A stretch of 64,000 nucleotides of DNA from Oikopleura dioica. Its lineage: Eukaryota; Chordata; Appendicularia; Copelata; Oikopleuridae. The notes under the pieces are model-generated. The model searched no databases. It was not told the DNA's origin and saw only the letters and a list, made by a program, of their open reading frames with translations. Of this stretch, positions 1-11,665 are shown one piece after another; within the stretch, counting starts at the first letter, position 1; each line of letters begins with the position of its first letter. The position numbers and the translations under genes were made by a program. The DNA is taken from contig OU015567.1 of the NCBI GenBank assembly GCA_907165135.1, positions 1,307,001 through 1,371,000 on the forward strand, read 5' to 3'.

Positions 1-990
1 TATTCGAATTTATCAATATATCTTGAGATATGGCCACTAGAAATTTTTTCGAAAAAAAATTTTGAACTTCGATTTTCTTGATCAAGGGCTTGTTCGAAAG
101 CTCAGAGAAAGAGCAGTATGTTAGTAGCTGTATCGATCGCTACATCAAGATATTTTCGATTCTAGAGCCAAAAATATGTCGCAAAATTTTAAAAAATGCT
201 CAATTTTCGAAAAATCTGCGAGACAGAATCTTCAAAAAATTATTTTTGGTATTTTGAGTTTTTCAATGAAAAATTCCTTCTGTAATTTTAAAGATTAAGC
301 TTCAAATTATATATAAAAAATATAATAAGGCCAAGTTTTCAGACTTGTTTTTGAGTTATTCAACCTTTTATATAGGCCATTTTTGCGAAGATGTCCACTT
401 CATGCCAAAATTTAGCCGCTTTTCGGTCAAGCAATTCATAAACCCCTCTGTAATAGTTAAGATCTAGGACAGGTCTATTATATGAGCCCATATGGACTCA
501 GCAATCATTTACAAGTTCCGAGTTATTCAAGGCTCATGTTGGGGAAATCGAAGATAGTACCCTTAACTCAAATTGTTTGAATAAATCAGAGTTTACCCAG
601 TCCTTTTGGTGAAAAATCGTGATTTCTCATGCCTACCCCCTTAATCTTCGCTTGCGACTACGGAAAAGCCTTGGCGCCTGGAGTTCTGTACAAAAAATTC
701 TGCTGAGGCAATAAATCAAAATAACGAAATCGATCAAATTCATGATGTAACAAATCTCTTGATTTCGAGCTAATGATCATCCATCATAAATTCGGCAGCA
801 ACGAACAACATAATGAAAAGCACGGGCGTACTTGGTGACGCTCCCACTTTTGTGAACCGCCCATTTTGCTTTAAAATCTCGTTGATTTTATTTTGATCTT
901 GATTTTCGCAAATCAGAGAAAAACAAGGAAGAGAATGGCAGAAGGAAAATCTTACGCCTAGGGTTCAACTCGATCAAAAATTAAAAAAAA
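1..990. other. AT-rich stretch without a recognised gene
   Basis: No convincing exon, repeat array or RNA gene was found on either strand. Immediately before the next gene, at 981-994, an A-rich run ends in TCAG. That could be a cis or spliced-leader acceptor placed a few bases before the start codon at 1000, but this cannot be settled from the DNA. Confidence 0.4.
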
Positions 991-999
991 TCAGTTTTG

Positions 1000-2465
1000 A
1001 TGAAAAATAATAGAAAAAAAAAATTGAATCCGAAAAAAGATTCGGCCGAGTTCCAAAAATTCTTGGACGAGCAACAATACTCGCGAAATGGAATTCTCCG
1101 TTACGAAAAAATCTTTGGCGACGATTTTGTCTCAACAGGCGGGATTTCTACGACGCGCGAATTCGTCAAGATGCTGAATTTGAAGGAGGGCCAGAAGGTG
1201 CTCGATGTTGGTTGCGGAATCGGAGGCAGCGCCTTTCACATGGACATGGAATATGGAGCGCATGTTGAAGGTGACAACTTTTTGGAAAAATTTTATTAAA
1301 TGGAATTCAGGCTTTGATTTGTCCCGAAATATGATTGACATCGCCAACGAGCGCGCCACAAAATACAACTTGGAAAACGTCTCCTTCTCTGTCAAAGATG
1401 CTACTTTAGTCGAATTCCCTGACGATACTTTTGATGTGATTTACTCCCGAGACACAATTCTTCATATTGCTGACAAACTTTCTCTTTTCAAAAACTTTCT
1501 CAAATGGCTGAAACCTGGCGGAACATTGATGATCTCCGACTATTGCTGCACTCCGAATAAATGGAGCCCGAATTACAGGTGAACTATTTTACTTATTTTT
1601 ACAGTCGTTGTTGTTGTCAATTTTTATTCAGAAAAAAAACTTTACTCCGCACCTACAGGGATATTTTGAGTTAAGGACCCCCCCCCCCGTCAGCTTTTTC
1701 CTCCGAAAAATTTAAATTTTTAAAAACTTTTCGGTTCTTTATGTACCCTCAAGTTAAACTTGCTTCAAAAACTTGATAGGACGAATATTTGACCAAGAAA
1801 AATGAATGTTTTTGCCAAAATTAGGGCAAACTCGTCAATTTTCGGCGAAATTCCCAATTTTCAAATGCGATTTTAAGGGTGAAGGAGTCGAGATAGACCC
1901 CCAAAAAATGTAGCCCTAAAATCGTTTTTTGACCCGTAGAATCTATTTCCGGGGTCAAAATTTTAAAATTCCGAAATTTGATTTTTCAAAAAAAGCTGAC
2001 GGGGGTCCTTAACTTGTGATTTCAGTTTATATCAAAAACATTTTTCTAGTTATAGTCGATTTTTGATAATAACACTTTCAAGCTTAAATTAAATGCAAAA
2101 AAATTCGTGAAAGAATATCTGAACTAAATTTGGATTTTAGGGCGTATGTCGAGCAGCGAGGCTACAATCTTCTGACAGTAAAAGAATACGGTAAAACCAT
2201 TGGACGAGCAGGATTTGTCGACGTCCGCGATATTGACTACACTTCCGGCTTCATCGACATCCTCAAAGGAGAACTCGAAACTTTCGCCAAAACGAAAGAT
2301 GACTTCATCAAGGTACTCTTCCTTGATTTCATTATTGCTAAAGCCGCTTAGGAATTTAGTGAAAAGGAGTACGATGCGATCAATGGCGGATGGAGCGATA
2401 AAGTGATCAGATGCACGAACGGGGATCAAAAATGGGGATTTTTTATCGCTAGAAAACGCGCATAA
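1000..2465 (+). CDS. PMT: Phosphoethanolamine N-methyltransferase, single domain, 274 aa
   Basis: Four exons, 1000-1270, 1311-1578, 2141-2312 and 2352-2465, all GT-AG, give exactly 825 coding bases. The product is a class I SAM-dependent methyltransferase expected to convert phosphoethanolamine stepwise to phosphocholine in the cytosol. Seen directly: [13 protein letters not shown] near the N-terminus, the SAM motif [10 protein letters not shown], the D-loop context [20 protein letters not shown], and the C-terminal INGGWSDKV segment. The Tyr of EQQYS and the His of ILHI align with the catalytic Tyr/His pair known in the Plasmodium enzyme. Length matches single-domain protozoan PMT rather than the longer tandem plant enzyme. 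Introns are 40, 562 and 39 bp; the large one is swollen by a MITE. A polyA signal follows at 2484. The start at 1000 was chosen as the first ATG in frame. Confidence 0.93.
1671..2016. mobile_element. TTAA-flanked MITE (piggyBac-like) in PMT intron 2
   Basis: Inverted ends are visible: TTAAGGACCC followed by a C run and GTCAGCTTTTT at 1671-1699, and AAAAAGCTGACGGGGGTCC then TTAA at 1990-2012. The flanking TTAA on both sides is the target duplication expected for piggyBac-type insertion. It has no ORF. The element accounts for most of the 562-bp intron. Similar ends occur near 18.03 kb and, singly, near 17.71 and 53.55 kb. Confidence 0.75.
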
Positions 2466-2483
2466 TCATACTATCTTTCAAAG

Positions 2484-2489
2484 AATAAA
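2484..2489 (+). terminator. PolyA signal AATAAA of the PMT gene
   Basis: AATAAA lies 19 bases after the PMT stop codon, a normal spacing for a compact 3' UTR. Confidence 0.6.
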
Positions 2490-2678
2490 ACATAATAATG
2501 TCCTCGTGATTTCTTTGATGATAATATTGCAGACAAACTTTTTGCTAAGAGAGACTTAAGAATTCTTGCTTCTCAGTAAAATCTTCTAACTAAGATTTGT
2601 TCAAGAAAAAGAGGTGCCTCAAAGACTGTTACGTTTACGTCGATACGGAAAGATTTTAGAGCCGCACGGCGATATATA

Positions 2679-4970
2679 CACTTGGTTTCCAACTTTCCGG
2701 AATCCAAATTTCCGAAAATTTTCAGATTTTAAGGCAACTAAGTGGGACACTACAAAATCGACAATTGTCCGAATTTCCGGAGTTTTTTTTTCAAAATTTT
2801 ATTGACAAGCGATCAATTTCTCTAAAAGAAGAATCAATCTACGAATAAATTAATTTCTTTTTGGGCGCAATCTGAGCTTATTCGCGAGGTTGAAGAAAAG
2901 GAGTAAAACTTAGGGTCATTCAGTGGCTTTTCTTTCATAATCTTTTTGTATTGAGCCTGTACCAAGACTTTTTTAAGAATACAGTGAAACCCCAACTTAA
3001 GGCCGAGCAACTTAAGGGATCACCCCCCGATTTTCTCAACTTTGACCCCTATATTTTTTTACTCGTCTTGCGTGTTGGGCTGTATATTTGCTCAAATTGA
3101 AGCCCGTTTCTTGACGAGCAAACGCATGCACGATAATCCCCTAGTTAAAAGATTCACTTATGCGTACGAAGCCGTCAAAGTAACTTAGGTTGCCAAAAAC
3201 GGCCATTTTCGGCCATTTTCAAGTCGAATCTAAATTTTTCTGGCCTCATGCATTCCTAATATTACTTCATTTTTCTGAAGTTTAGACCCTTGGCTACATT
3301 TGCATGCATGATTAGTGTGATTGATAAAGTAACAGGAAAAATTTCTTATGAACAACTTTTTGAAGCCATTATACCCTTTTTTAGATTCAAATTGCTCTCT
3401 AGCACCAATCTGCGGCCAGAAATTCTAGTGCGGATCCCTTAAGGCCACTTTTTTGAAGAATCCCCGAAATCTGTCATCGGAAAAAAATCCAACTTAAGGC
3501 CACTTTTTTTTCAATTTTTATTCACAGTGAGTAAATCGCAGATTCACTTTTTAACCGTATCTCGAGCGCGAGCACACTTTCTGAGCTCGCGATAGTTGTT
3601 GCATTACGATTTACTTCAATTTTTGAGATAGTTAAAAATTCAAAAAAACTTAGAATCTTTGGCTATTTTTACGTTAACAACAAATTTCTTCGAAACAAAT
3701 CATCAACTCCTTTACGAATAAAACGTTAAAATGTCTGTAAAATTGCGAATTTTTGTCTCTAGATGGCCTTTAAGGGGGTCCCTCACGATTTTTCGATTTT
3801 CCGAATTAGAATATTTTCTCTTCAGATTTGAACTTCTCATGCAAAAAGCTGCAAAAAAGGTCTCTAGCTTTTTTCGATTGTTGTAGAAAAAAATGTCTAA
3901 AATTGACGCTGAAGTAGCCAATTTTGACGAGTCTGCATAAAAATCAAAAAATAAACTCTTGTTTGCAGTTGTCTAAGGGTCTCTAAGTCATAAGTTATGA
4001 CACATTTTTAGGAAGTCTATGGGCTTATCTTTCTATTTTTGTCCGAAAATAAGTGTTTAGGTGATGCCTTGAAGGCAATTCACAGGGTTGAAATTTCCAA
4101 AATCGAACATTTTTTTGATCGTCTTTGTTACAAAATCATTTTTTGGAAATTAAAAAAACTGAGAGACGCTTCACTAAATAAGTGTTAGAACTTTCGGAAC
4201 AGGAGGAAAAAATTTTTCTAACCCAAAATTTTGGAGTAATCTCAGGTGAAAAAGTGTCGAAAAAACGCGATTTTTCGCGAGACTCTTTCCTTCTCGGCGC
4301 CGTAGCGCCAGATGTGGTTCGATTTTAAAAAAATTGAGACACGTTTTATTAGATCAAGGTTTGATAAAGGAGAAAAAATTTTTGAAAAATATATGTCCGT
4401 GTCGCCGTGAGCGCCGGTCGAAAATGGCCAATTTCAGAAAAATCGTTGGGGACCCCCTTAATGTAACAAATTTCGTGACAAAAACTCGTTATCTTCGGCT
4501 GCTTCTTTGGCGATTTTGAAGTCGATGGCTTTTCAGCGTCGGCATCTTCTCTCACTTGAACTTGTGGTACTACGTCAACCTCCATCGGAGTTGCAGCTCG
4601 ACCGTCTTCTTGAAATTACAGAAGACCAAGTCATCACATGGTTGATGATGAACTTATTTAAATTATTGGATATTTTCTAGAATTTTTACAACTTATACTC
4701 GGTTCGTGCGAGAAATTTCTGATAAGACCCTCCGCCTTTCATTTTTGATTCCCATGATTCATTCCCTTACTCCGGAAATAGAAAAATTTTAGCGTCATCC
4801 AACTTAGTTGGAGAATCACCCAACTTAAGGCCAGTTTTCAAATAAGCTGTCATCCAAAAAGTTGGGGTTTCACTGTACTTGGTGGGACATACAATATTTA
4901 CCTGTGACCCTAATTTCCGGACATTTTTAACCAGGAGACAAAATTAGTCCGGAAATTAGGAAACCAACTG
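2679..4970. mobile_element. Outer pogo/Tc1-like TIR element, split by a second element
   Basis: The left end reads CACTTGGTTTCCAACTTTCC, preceded by TA; the right end is the reverse complement of CAGTTGGTTTCCTAATTTCC. About 300 bp of left arm and 95 bp of right arm are separated by the element at 2982-4875. Both arms also share ACTAAGTGGGACA / ACTTGGTGGGACA-like subterminal sequence. The right-hand TA is imperfect (TT). No transposase ORF is present, so it is non-autonomous or degenerate. Confidence 0.55.
2982..4875. mobile_element. Inner pogo/Tigger-like non-autonomous element, 1.9 kb
   Basis: Perfect 17-bp terminal inverted repeats, CAGTGAAACCCCAACTT, are flanked on both sides by TA (2980-2981 and 4876-4877), the Tc1/mariner/pogo target. 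CTTAAGGCC is repeated inside both ends. No long ORF is present. It is inserted into the outer element, dating it as the younger of the two. Confidence 0.75.
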
Positions 4971-4979
4971 TTATAAAAA

Positions 4980-5301
4980 AACACGTGTTAATCATAAACG
5001 CGTAAGAACATCTGTTGATTAATTCAATATTGCCGTGGTACGGGCTGTGATGCTTTCAATCAAAATGAGATTTTAAAGATATAACTCTAAGCCATTTTTG
5101 TATCGTAGGTAATAAAAATGAGGAGTTTGATGATAATAATTAATTTTTCGTGTTATTATCAAAGAGCGATTTTCGCATAAAACAGCACAAAAAATCGCAA
5201 TAAGACTTTTTCAATTATGTCTAGTATTTTCTGTTGTCAGTCCTTCTTTTTCTCACCCTGTAGATATTCACGTTGCTGTAAATATTCAGAAAACGTACAA
5301 G
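4980..5301. other. Intergenic AT-rich sequence
   Basis: Nothing recognised. A pyrimidine tract ending in CCCTGTAG near 5265 could be a splice acceptor for the open frame that follows. Confidence 0.3.
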
Positions 5302-5592
5302 ATGCTCGTTGCTGGTCCTTCGTCGGCGTCTGCAGCGGCTGCTACTGGGATCTGCAAGATATTCATCCCGGATGGCATGCGAATCCCCGGCATCTGCTTA
5401 AAATTTGGTGAAGTCGCTCACAATTTTCTCTTTGTTTTCGGCATTCTCGACGAGCAAGATCGGCCTTATTTTCAGGATCACTTTGAGTTTTTTCTTGCTG
5501 CGAATAAGTCCGTTGTGCCCCGTTTGGCAAGCTTCACAATGGCAAAGACGTTTATTCATGCACTCTCGGCCCGAACGGATGGCATTCAATAA
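5302..5592 (+). CDS. Possible small gene, 96 codons, function unknown
   Basis: An ATG-initiated frame of 96 codons with unbiased composition stands out from its AT-rich surroundings. It begins MLVAGPSSASAAAATG. No family was recognised. The opposite strand of the same block also has an open frame with CHCEAC, and a different forward frame at 5405-5818 would give two hydrophobic helices, so which strand (if any) codes is not settled. Confidence 0.25.
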   Translation: MLVAGPSSASAAAATGICKIFIPDGMRIPGICLKFGEVAHNFLFVFGILDEQDRPYFQDHFEFFLAANKSVVPRLASFTMAKTFIHALSARTDGIQ

Positions 5593-5818
5593 AAAACACA
5601 ACTTTGGCTTTGGAGGACCGGACAAGGAAGCTTTGGCTTATTTTAAATTAGTTATTTTTATGGTGTTGTTGGCTTACTTTATTATCCTTTCTTTCCGCGG
5701 TTTCGTGATCATCGTTCTTTTAAGCTTAATCACGATCTGCTTTTTGATATCTTACTCGTTTGATTTTCGCATTACAGTTGGTTTGGTCAAATTATTAGAT
5801 TTTTTGGCTTTATTTTGA

Positions 5819-8225
5819 TTGTCTGTAGAATTTGTGCTCAAAAGTCATCTCTTAATGAGAATAAAGTCATTTTGACAGAGAATGAACAACAAGATAGTCG
5901 GTAAAAGGTTGAAAAACTGCTTAAAGACTCATCGCGCTAGATCTGGAACTCTGCTTGTTTAAGGAACCTACTCTTCATAACAGAATCATAGCTTCGGAAA
6001 GACAACAATAATTAAGATAAGAAGCAACACCAAAAAGCGAGTAAGAACGAACTTCATGATATCTACAAAACTCAGCATAACTGAGAAATGATTAATCAAC
6101 TTTTTTATAATTATGCTAATTGATTTAAAATGATGCTTAAATATTGTGAGCGTAAAAACGTTAAAATAACAAAGTCTATTTTGTAAACTCTTCTTCAACC
6201 ACTTTAATTTTTGACTGAACCTAACAGGCTTTAAAAGATAATGATTGAAGCTGTGTTTGACTGCAGGGGTTTAATATCAGCTGAAATCCTAGTGCGAAAG
6301 CGAACCGAAAACGAACCATTTTTTAAATTTTTTGCGAAGCGAAAGCGAAGCGAATTCTTGGCCAATGTACGAAGCGTAATATCATTGAAAATTGCAAAAA
6401 ACAGCGAATTCGCTTCGTTTTGCATCGCTTCGCAAAAAAACGAATTCGCACTGCGAATTAAGAGCCCTGATTACTGTAATAAAACGGTTTTTTTTTCTGG
6501 AATCTATCCGGTTTTGAACTTTGAGGGCACCCTTATTCCAAAAGTTCACGTAAGAATAAATTTGAACGGGAACGATCAAACTCATCACCGAAAATTTGTG
6601 GTAACTCATTACCAAAATACTCAGAAATAAATGATCCTTTTTTAAAAACTTGATTTTTGCAAATTTAGTTCCAGCGCTCGGGTCAGCATTGGTGCTTCGA
6701 ATCATGGTCAACAGCCCTGCCCCGCCCCGTTGTTCTTTCTTCTTAAATCGGAGTCCCAAATAAGGGACTTTTTTGCTCCAAAATTGTTCAAAAAATATGT
6801 CGCTGCCAGATTTTTTCAAAGTTTATTTTTCGCGGCAAAATATGCTGAAGTCATTACTTGGGTGGCTTTTATAACATTTTTGAAAGAGGAAACTATATTC
6901 TGAAAGACATATCACTTCAGTTTGTGGCAAAACAGGTTGAAATAAAGGTTATTGATACCATTTATTGGCTCTTAGCTAACCGAAAAAACTAACTTATCTA
7001 AGAAAATCCCTTAAATTGGATTTTTTTTGCCGCTGATTTCGGCGTTTTGAGCCAAAAAGACCCTTATCTTGATGTCCCTTATTTTGGACTACGACTGAAC
7101 CAGTGATAAAAAGTCCACCAATATTCATAAAAAGAGGATTGTTTAAATTATCGAATGATGCCTGCGGTTTTTCCATTCGTAGCGATGCGAATTCGTTATA
7201 ATAGAAACAAATTCTATGTTAATAATCGTGTAAGTTTTTAGCACAGTTGCAAATATGCTGAGCTAAATGAGCTGAGCAGTCGCTCATTATGAAAAACTTA
7301 GCTCTAGTCGGCATAAACGCCGGTTAAAAATGGTTTTTTTTTTGGTAATAATAATCAATTCGGACACCCCAATGAATAAAAATCATTTGTAAAGGGGGAG
7401 GTTGACGAGAATCGGGATTTCTGTAACCAAAAATCCGGAAAAACCTGCTTAGATAGGCAAATTCTGACTTTTCAGGTGAAAAGAAAAGTGTTTGAAAAAT
7501 ACAGCGGCGAAAACTAGAAAAAAAATTTTTTTGGAAAAATTTTCAAAAAGTTGGGTCAAAGTGGGGGTTACTCGTAACCAAAAAATCTCGAAAATGGGAT
7601 TTTTTTTTCTTCGTCAAATAAAATAAATAGTAAGTTTAAACCCTTAAAAATACAGCGGCGACAATATAAAACGGGCTCCTTTTATTTAAAAAAAATTTTT
7701 CTGTTGACTAAAAATATGCGATTTTCCTAAAAATCGTCATTTTTACTCATTTTTTTACGGAGAATTTCACCAAAAGCGCCGAGACTCGGAATTTTTTACT
7801 GAAAATAATAATAAAACTATTTAAAATCAATATCTTGTAAAAAAAATCGGATTAAGATTGTTTTGGGTGAAATAACCAATTTTTAAAGTTTGTAAAATCT
7901 GGAATTCCAGACACAAAATCGTAAATTTTATTAAAAAAAGTAATTCAATGCCCAAAAAGCTGGAGACCAAAAAAGTTCCTTTTTTATTAAGGAATCCAAA
8001 AATACAACCAAACTTTTGAAAAAGCGAAAAAATTTTTCCCGTCGACCCCCTCCTTAAGAAGACTGCGCCAAAATCTGCGCAATATGCGTTGAGACAAACT
8101 GAGCAAACGTGCGCTCTCACGTTAGTTGATCTCAGTCAATAAAGTATTTCAAATTTAAATGTTATATTGGTAATCACAAGATACGCCTTATGTAAGCCAA
8201 GAATTTGGAAAAATGGCAAATAATA
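5819..8225. other. Repeat-rich non-coding stretch
   Basis: No gene recognised. It contains a GCGAAGCGAATTC-rich, self-complementary block at 6264-6469 whose ends read CAGGGG and CCCTG and may be a hAT-type MITE without a clear target duplication. The short phrase AATACAGCGGCGA recurs near 7500 and 7650. The rest is AT-rich. Confidence 0.4.
7240..7310. repeat. Fragment of the GAGCT-rich MITE family
   Basis: CAGTTGCAAATATGCTGAGC followed by more GAGCT units resembles the left terminus of the full elements at 28838 and 57964, but no matching right end was found, so this looks like a truncated copy. Confidence 0.45.
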
Positions 8226-8386
8226 CAGTTGTGTGAGGAGTTTCCGCACCCCTGAAAGGCGAGTAAAAGGTGCGTAAACGCAGCACTTACTTTTGCTTCT
8301 TCTAGAAGAAAGAAATTGAAAAAGCGCGGGCTGGGGGTGCGGGAACGCAGCAATCACAAAGGGTAAGGAAACTCCTCACACCACTG
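8226..8386. mobile_element. 161-bp TA-flanked MITE, copy A
   Basis: The ends CAGTTGTGTGAGGAGTTTCC and GGAAACTCCTCACACCACTG are inverted repeats flanked by TA on each side. The centre has CTTCTAGAAGAAAG. It is exactly the length of copy B at 9011 and shares its end and core sequence, so the two are one family, probably Tc1/mariner-derived. No ORF. Confidence 0.8.
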
Positions 8387-9010
8387 TAAGGAACTCTATC
8401 AGGAAAGGATTAATGGTTTGTGATGGTTGTGTGGTTGTTTTTTGATTCTAAAAATGAAAATAAAAAGTCGTTAGATCGCCGAGCTCAAAAAGTCTGCTCA
8501 AGTCAGAGATCAAGTTCATGCAAGTGCTCGATATTGGGTTGTCTTTAAATAAATATTGATATTTCGAACAAGTTTTATTTTTATTAGCAAGCGCCACAAT
8601 GCTTAAGCAAGGTTTTTAACCTTTATTTGAACGTATAAAGATCAGGATGAACGGACGCCTGGCATAAAATCCTTCCATATTGCATGAGAATTATAGAAAG
8701 CCCACGTTTTTAAGAGCGACGTCCGCTAAGTTAATGATGAATGACATTTTAAAGATGAAATAAGGTCTTTTTAAAAAAACTTAAAAAACTCTCAATTTTA
8801 CTAATTTTAAATTTATTTTTTCTCTTGATTATCCAAAAAGATAATTTCAAAGATTTTGTTAACAATGAAATAAGCTGGATTTTACTCATAAACAAGTTAA
8901 TTATTACAAAAAAAAGCATTGCAAGAAAACATAAACCTCCAACACGGCATTGGAGGTTTTAAACGCGCACTGGTCAAGAATATAAACAAAAGCAAATTGA
9001 CAAAGAATTA
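8387..9010. other. Non-coding spacer between the sister MITEs
   Basis: AT-rich sequence; nothing recognised. Confidence 0.4.
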
Positions 9011-9171
9011 CAGTGGTGTGTGGAGTTGCTGCACTCTTAGCGAGTGCTGCGTTGCTGCACCCCTGACCCGCTTTTTTTCTATTGTTTTCTTCTAGAAGTA
9101 GCAAAAGTGAGTGCTGCGTTACTGCACCTTTTACCCGCTGTCTAGGAGTGCAGCAACTCCACACACCACCG
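9011..9171. mobile_element. 161-bp TA-flanked MITE, copy B
   Basis: The ends CAGTGGTGTGTGGAGTTGCT and AGCAACTCCACACACCACCG are inverted repeats flanked by TA. The core TTCTTCTAGAAG is shared with copy A at 8226, 625 bp upstream. No ORF. Confidence 0.8.
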
Positions 9172-10401
9172 TAATTAAAAGGAGTTTTAATCGACATTTT
9201 TTTCAGTATTTAACGTTTCTAAGTTCAATGTTTGAACTTTGAGGCAGGGAGTTCCAGCTCCCCGCAAGCATGTTTATCATTGCTTTTTGTATCAACATCG
9301 AGGTCGTTGTCAAAGCCGGATTTTCTAAAGGAAGCTAATTAAGTGATAACAAGAACCCTCACGATTTCTAAACAGTTCGGGGACGCGAGTTTATTGCTTA
9401 CTTAGAATATTCAGAATTTTATGCCATTGACAGCCTGAAAATAATTGGTGATGAAATCACATATTTTCGCATTTCCGTAAAAAAGAAATATACAGATATA
9501 ATATTCGTCAGGAGGCCAGCTCCGTTATATAAAAACGACTTGTTTTCCGTGAAAAAGGTTTTTTTTAGCATGAGCCCTTCTGAAGAGTCTCTTCATAAAA
9601 ATCAAGATAACCAAGCCATTAACTTGCCATCAGCTTGCCTTGATAATTCCTTTGGCAAGACAAGGCATTTGCCTTGGCAATTACTTGCCTTCCCGAATAT
9701 AAAAAAATCAAGAAAAAATTTTGATTTTTTCATTTGAGCAAAATTGAGCCTGAGAAAACCTAGACTATCATTTTAAAAGGTCGAAAATGATCGTTTCGAG
9801 TCGAAAAAAAAGCAAGATCATAAATCCTTAAATAAAAGAATAAAAAATTAAAAAATTTAAATAAAAACCATAATAAAAGGAAAAGGTTGAATAATTTCAA
9901 TTTTCCGCTCGAATGGGTGTGGATATGGTTGAGGACATCTTTGAGATTGATCACCTCAGAGTCAAACGTCGATCTCAAGCTCCTTAAATTCATAAATCAA
10001 GGAACGGGGCTTAGACGGCCATTTTTATTCATTTTTAAAGATTATTCATTATTTTTCAAACAAAGCCGATTTTCGGCCAAAACGGAAATTTTCAAATCAG
10101 CCGCGTTTCCGTTGCCGGGCGTTACCGGACGAGATTAGAATGGATCTATAGAGACCATAGTCTCAGCTTTTTTTTGGTGGTCTTGGTTTGGTTGTTGGTC
10201 GTCGTTCGAGTTATTCGGGAAATGTCCCAAATCCGTGATATCATTCCGAAGAAATCGCGAGTTTACCACAAAAAATCAGAAATTTTTAGTTTAACTATTT
10301 TTTATAAAATCTTCTCCAATTAACGTTTATGGTCTCGCGGTTCGAGCGTTTTTTATAAACAAGCCGTTTTCAGCCGAAATCCAACCAGCGCAACCTAAGA
10401 C
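9172..10401. other. Non-coding stretch, possible short exon near 9.9 kb
   Basis: Mostly AT-rich. At 9914-9988 a 24-codon frame on the plus strand (starting MGVDMVEDIFEIDHL) looks more protein-like than its surroundings, but it has no upstream acceptor or recognised family. The rest shows nothing. Confidence 0.25.
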
Positions 10402-10461
10402 ATGATTGAAGAGTTAACTATTGCCTCAATCACAAAGGATGCACAATCGGCGCAACCAACT
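10402..10461 (+). CDS. Possible first coding exon, 20 codons
   Basis: ATG followed by 19 codons (MIEELTIASITKDAQ onwards) ends exactly at a canonical GTAAGT donor. No downstream partner exon was found before the transposon at 11789, so the gene may have been interrupted or the match may be chance. Confidence 0.3.
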
Positions 10462-11580
10462 GTAAGTTCTCTTTTTTGTTTGTGGAGAAGTAAAGATCTA
10501 TTAAGAATTAAACGGGCTTTTCAATCGTGTAGTAAAATATTCTAGAGTCAAGAAATGCACCGAAAGTGAAAAATGACGGCCAAATTAGAGACAACCCGAA
10601 ATAAAAGTTAAGAATGGAATTTTAGAGCATTTTTTTCGTTCGATTTTCTCAAAAATGACCAAAAATTTGACAAAAACTTTTAAAAGAATGTCCCATCTAA
10701 ATCGCTCAAAATTTTATCAAAGAACCATCGATCGTCCTTTATTTCACTCCACATTTCGAAGACAAGAAATAATCTATTGAGAACATTAACAACCTTCTTA
10801 AGAATCATTATTAACAATTAAGAAGAATTTTTTGAAATTGAATTTTAACTTATGAAAATTCATTAATTGAAAATTATTGCGCAAAGGAAATCATAAAATT
10901 TTTAAAATGAATTTGTTAAAAGTGTCGCAAAAATAAAACCTGAAAATTGGAAATTATATTTACAAATTTAATAATAATTTTTTTTTAATTCAAAGAAATC
11001 GAAAGAATATTTTCGACCGCAGACCACAGATCATCAGACAGCAATTGACTTAAAATTTGGCAGTGTTGGTTAGACGAATATTTTTCTGAGACTCTTTTAG
11101 GTAACTTAATTTTGTGGATACTTTGACCATCTTAAGAGTTTTTGTTCTACACTTTTGCAAGGATAAATTAACAATTTTCGTGACATTTTCTTTGTCAGAA
11201 AATAATAGAAGAAGTAAAAGGGTTTTTTTTTAAATATCAGAATATTTTTTGAAAAGATCTCAAAGTTAAAACAATTTAATTGACCAAGAATGGCAATTTA
11301 TGTGGACATTTTAATGAAATTTGGGACAAAAATTTCCACAAATTGGAGAATTACTTTTACTTGCTTGATATGCATGCTGAGAGGTAGAAAAAAAAATATT
11401 TATTATAAACGTTTATTTTCCACAAAAATTTGTGAAAAACCGAGATTTCTCTGTTGAAACTTTAATAAATTCTTTTCGGAAAGAAGCCTCTTTCAGAAAC
11501 GCGTTCTCGCAACCCTAGTCTTCAATTTTCTACTTCAGTGCTTTACCAGTTTCCGAGCACAAAGTATATTAAGACCGTCT
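10462..11580. other. AT-rich non-coding sequence
   Basis: Nothing recognised on either strand. Confidence 0.4.
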
Positions 11581-11589
11581 ATGCAAAAA

Positions 11590-11665
11590 GAAAGGCCGGA
11601 TTCGAACCTCGAGCCAGGTTGTAGCATCCTTAATGCGACGCACTCGGAAACGGGTAGACTGATGC
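11590..11665 (-). ncRNA. tRNA-like relic or tRNA-derived SINE head
   Basis: On the minus strand a perfect RNA polymerase III B box, GGTTCGAATCC, lies at 11598-11608. Upstream is TTTCCGAGTG, resembling the D arm of Leu/Ser tRNAs, then an anticodon-like arm with TTAAGGA as a seven-base loop. The T stem and acceptor stem do not pair well, so a functional tRNA is unlikely. Confidence 0.35.

Noticed and set aside
11590-11665. Functional tRNA gene
   Set aside because: The B box is perfect but T and acceptor stems do not pair.
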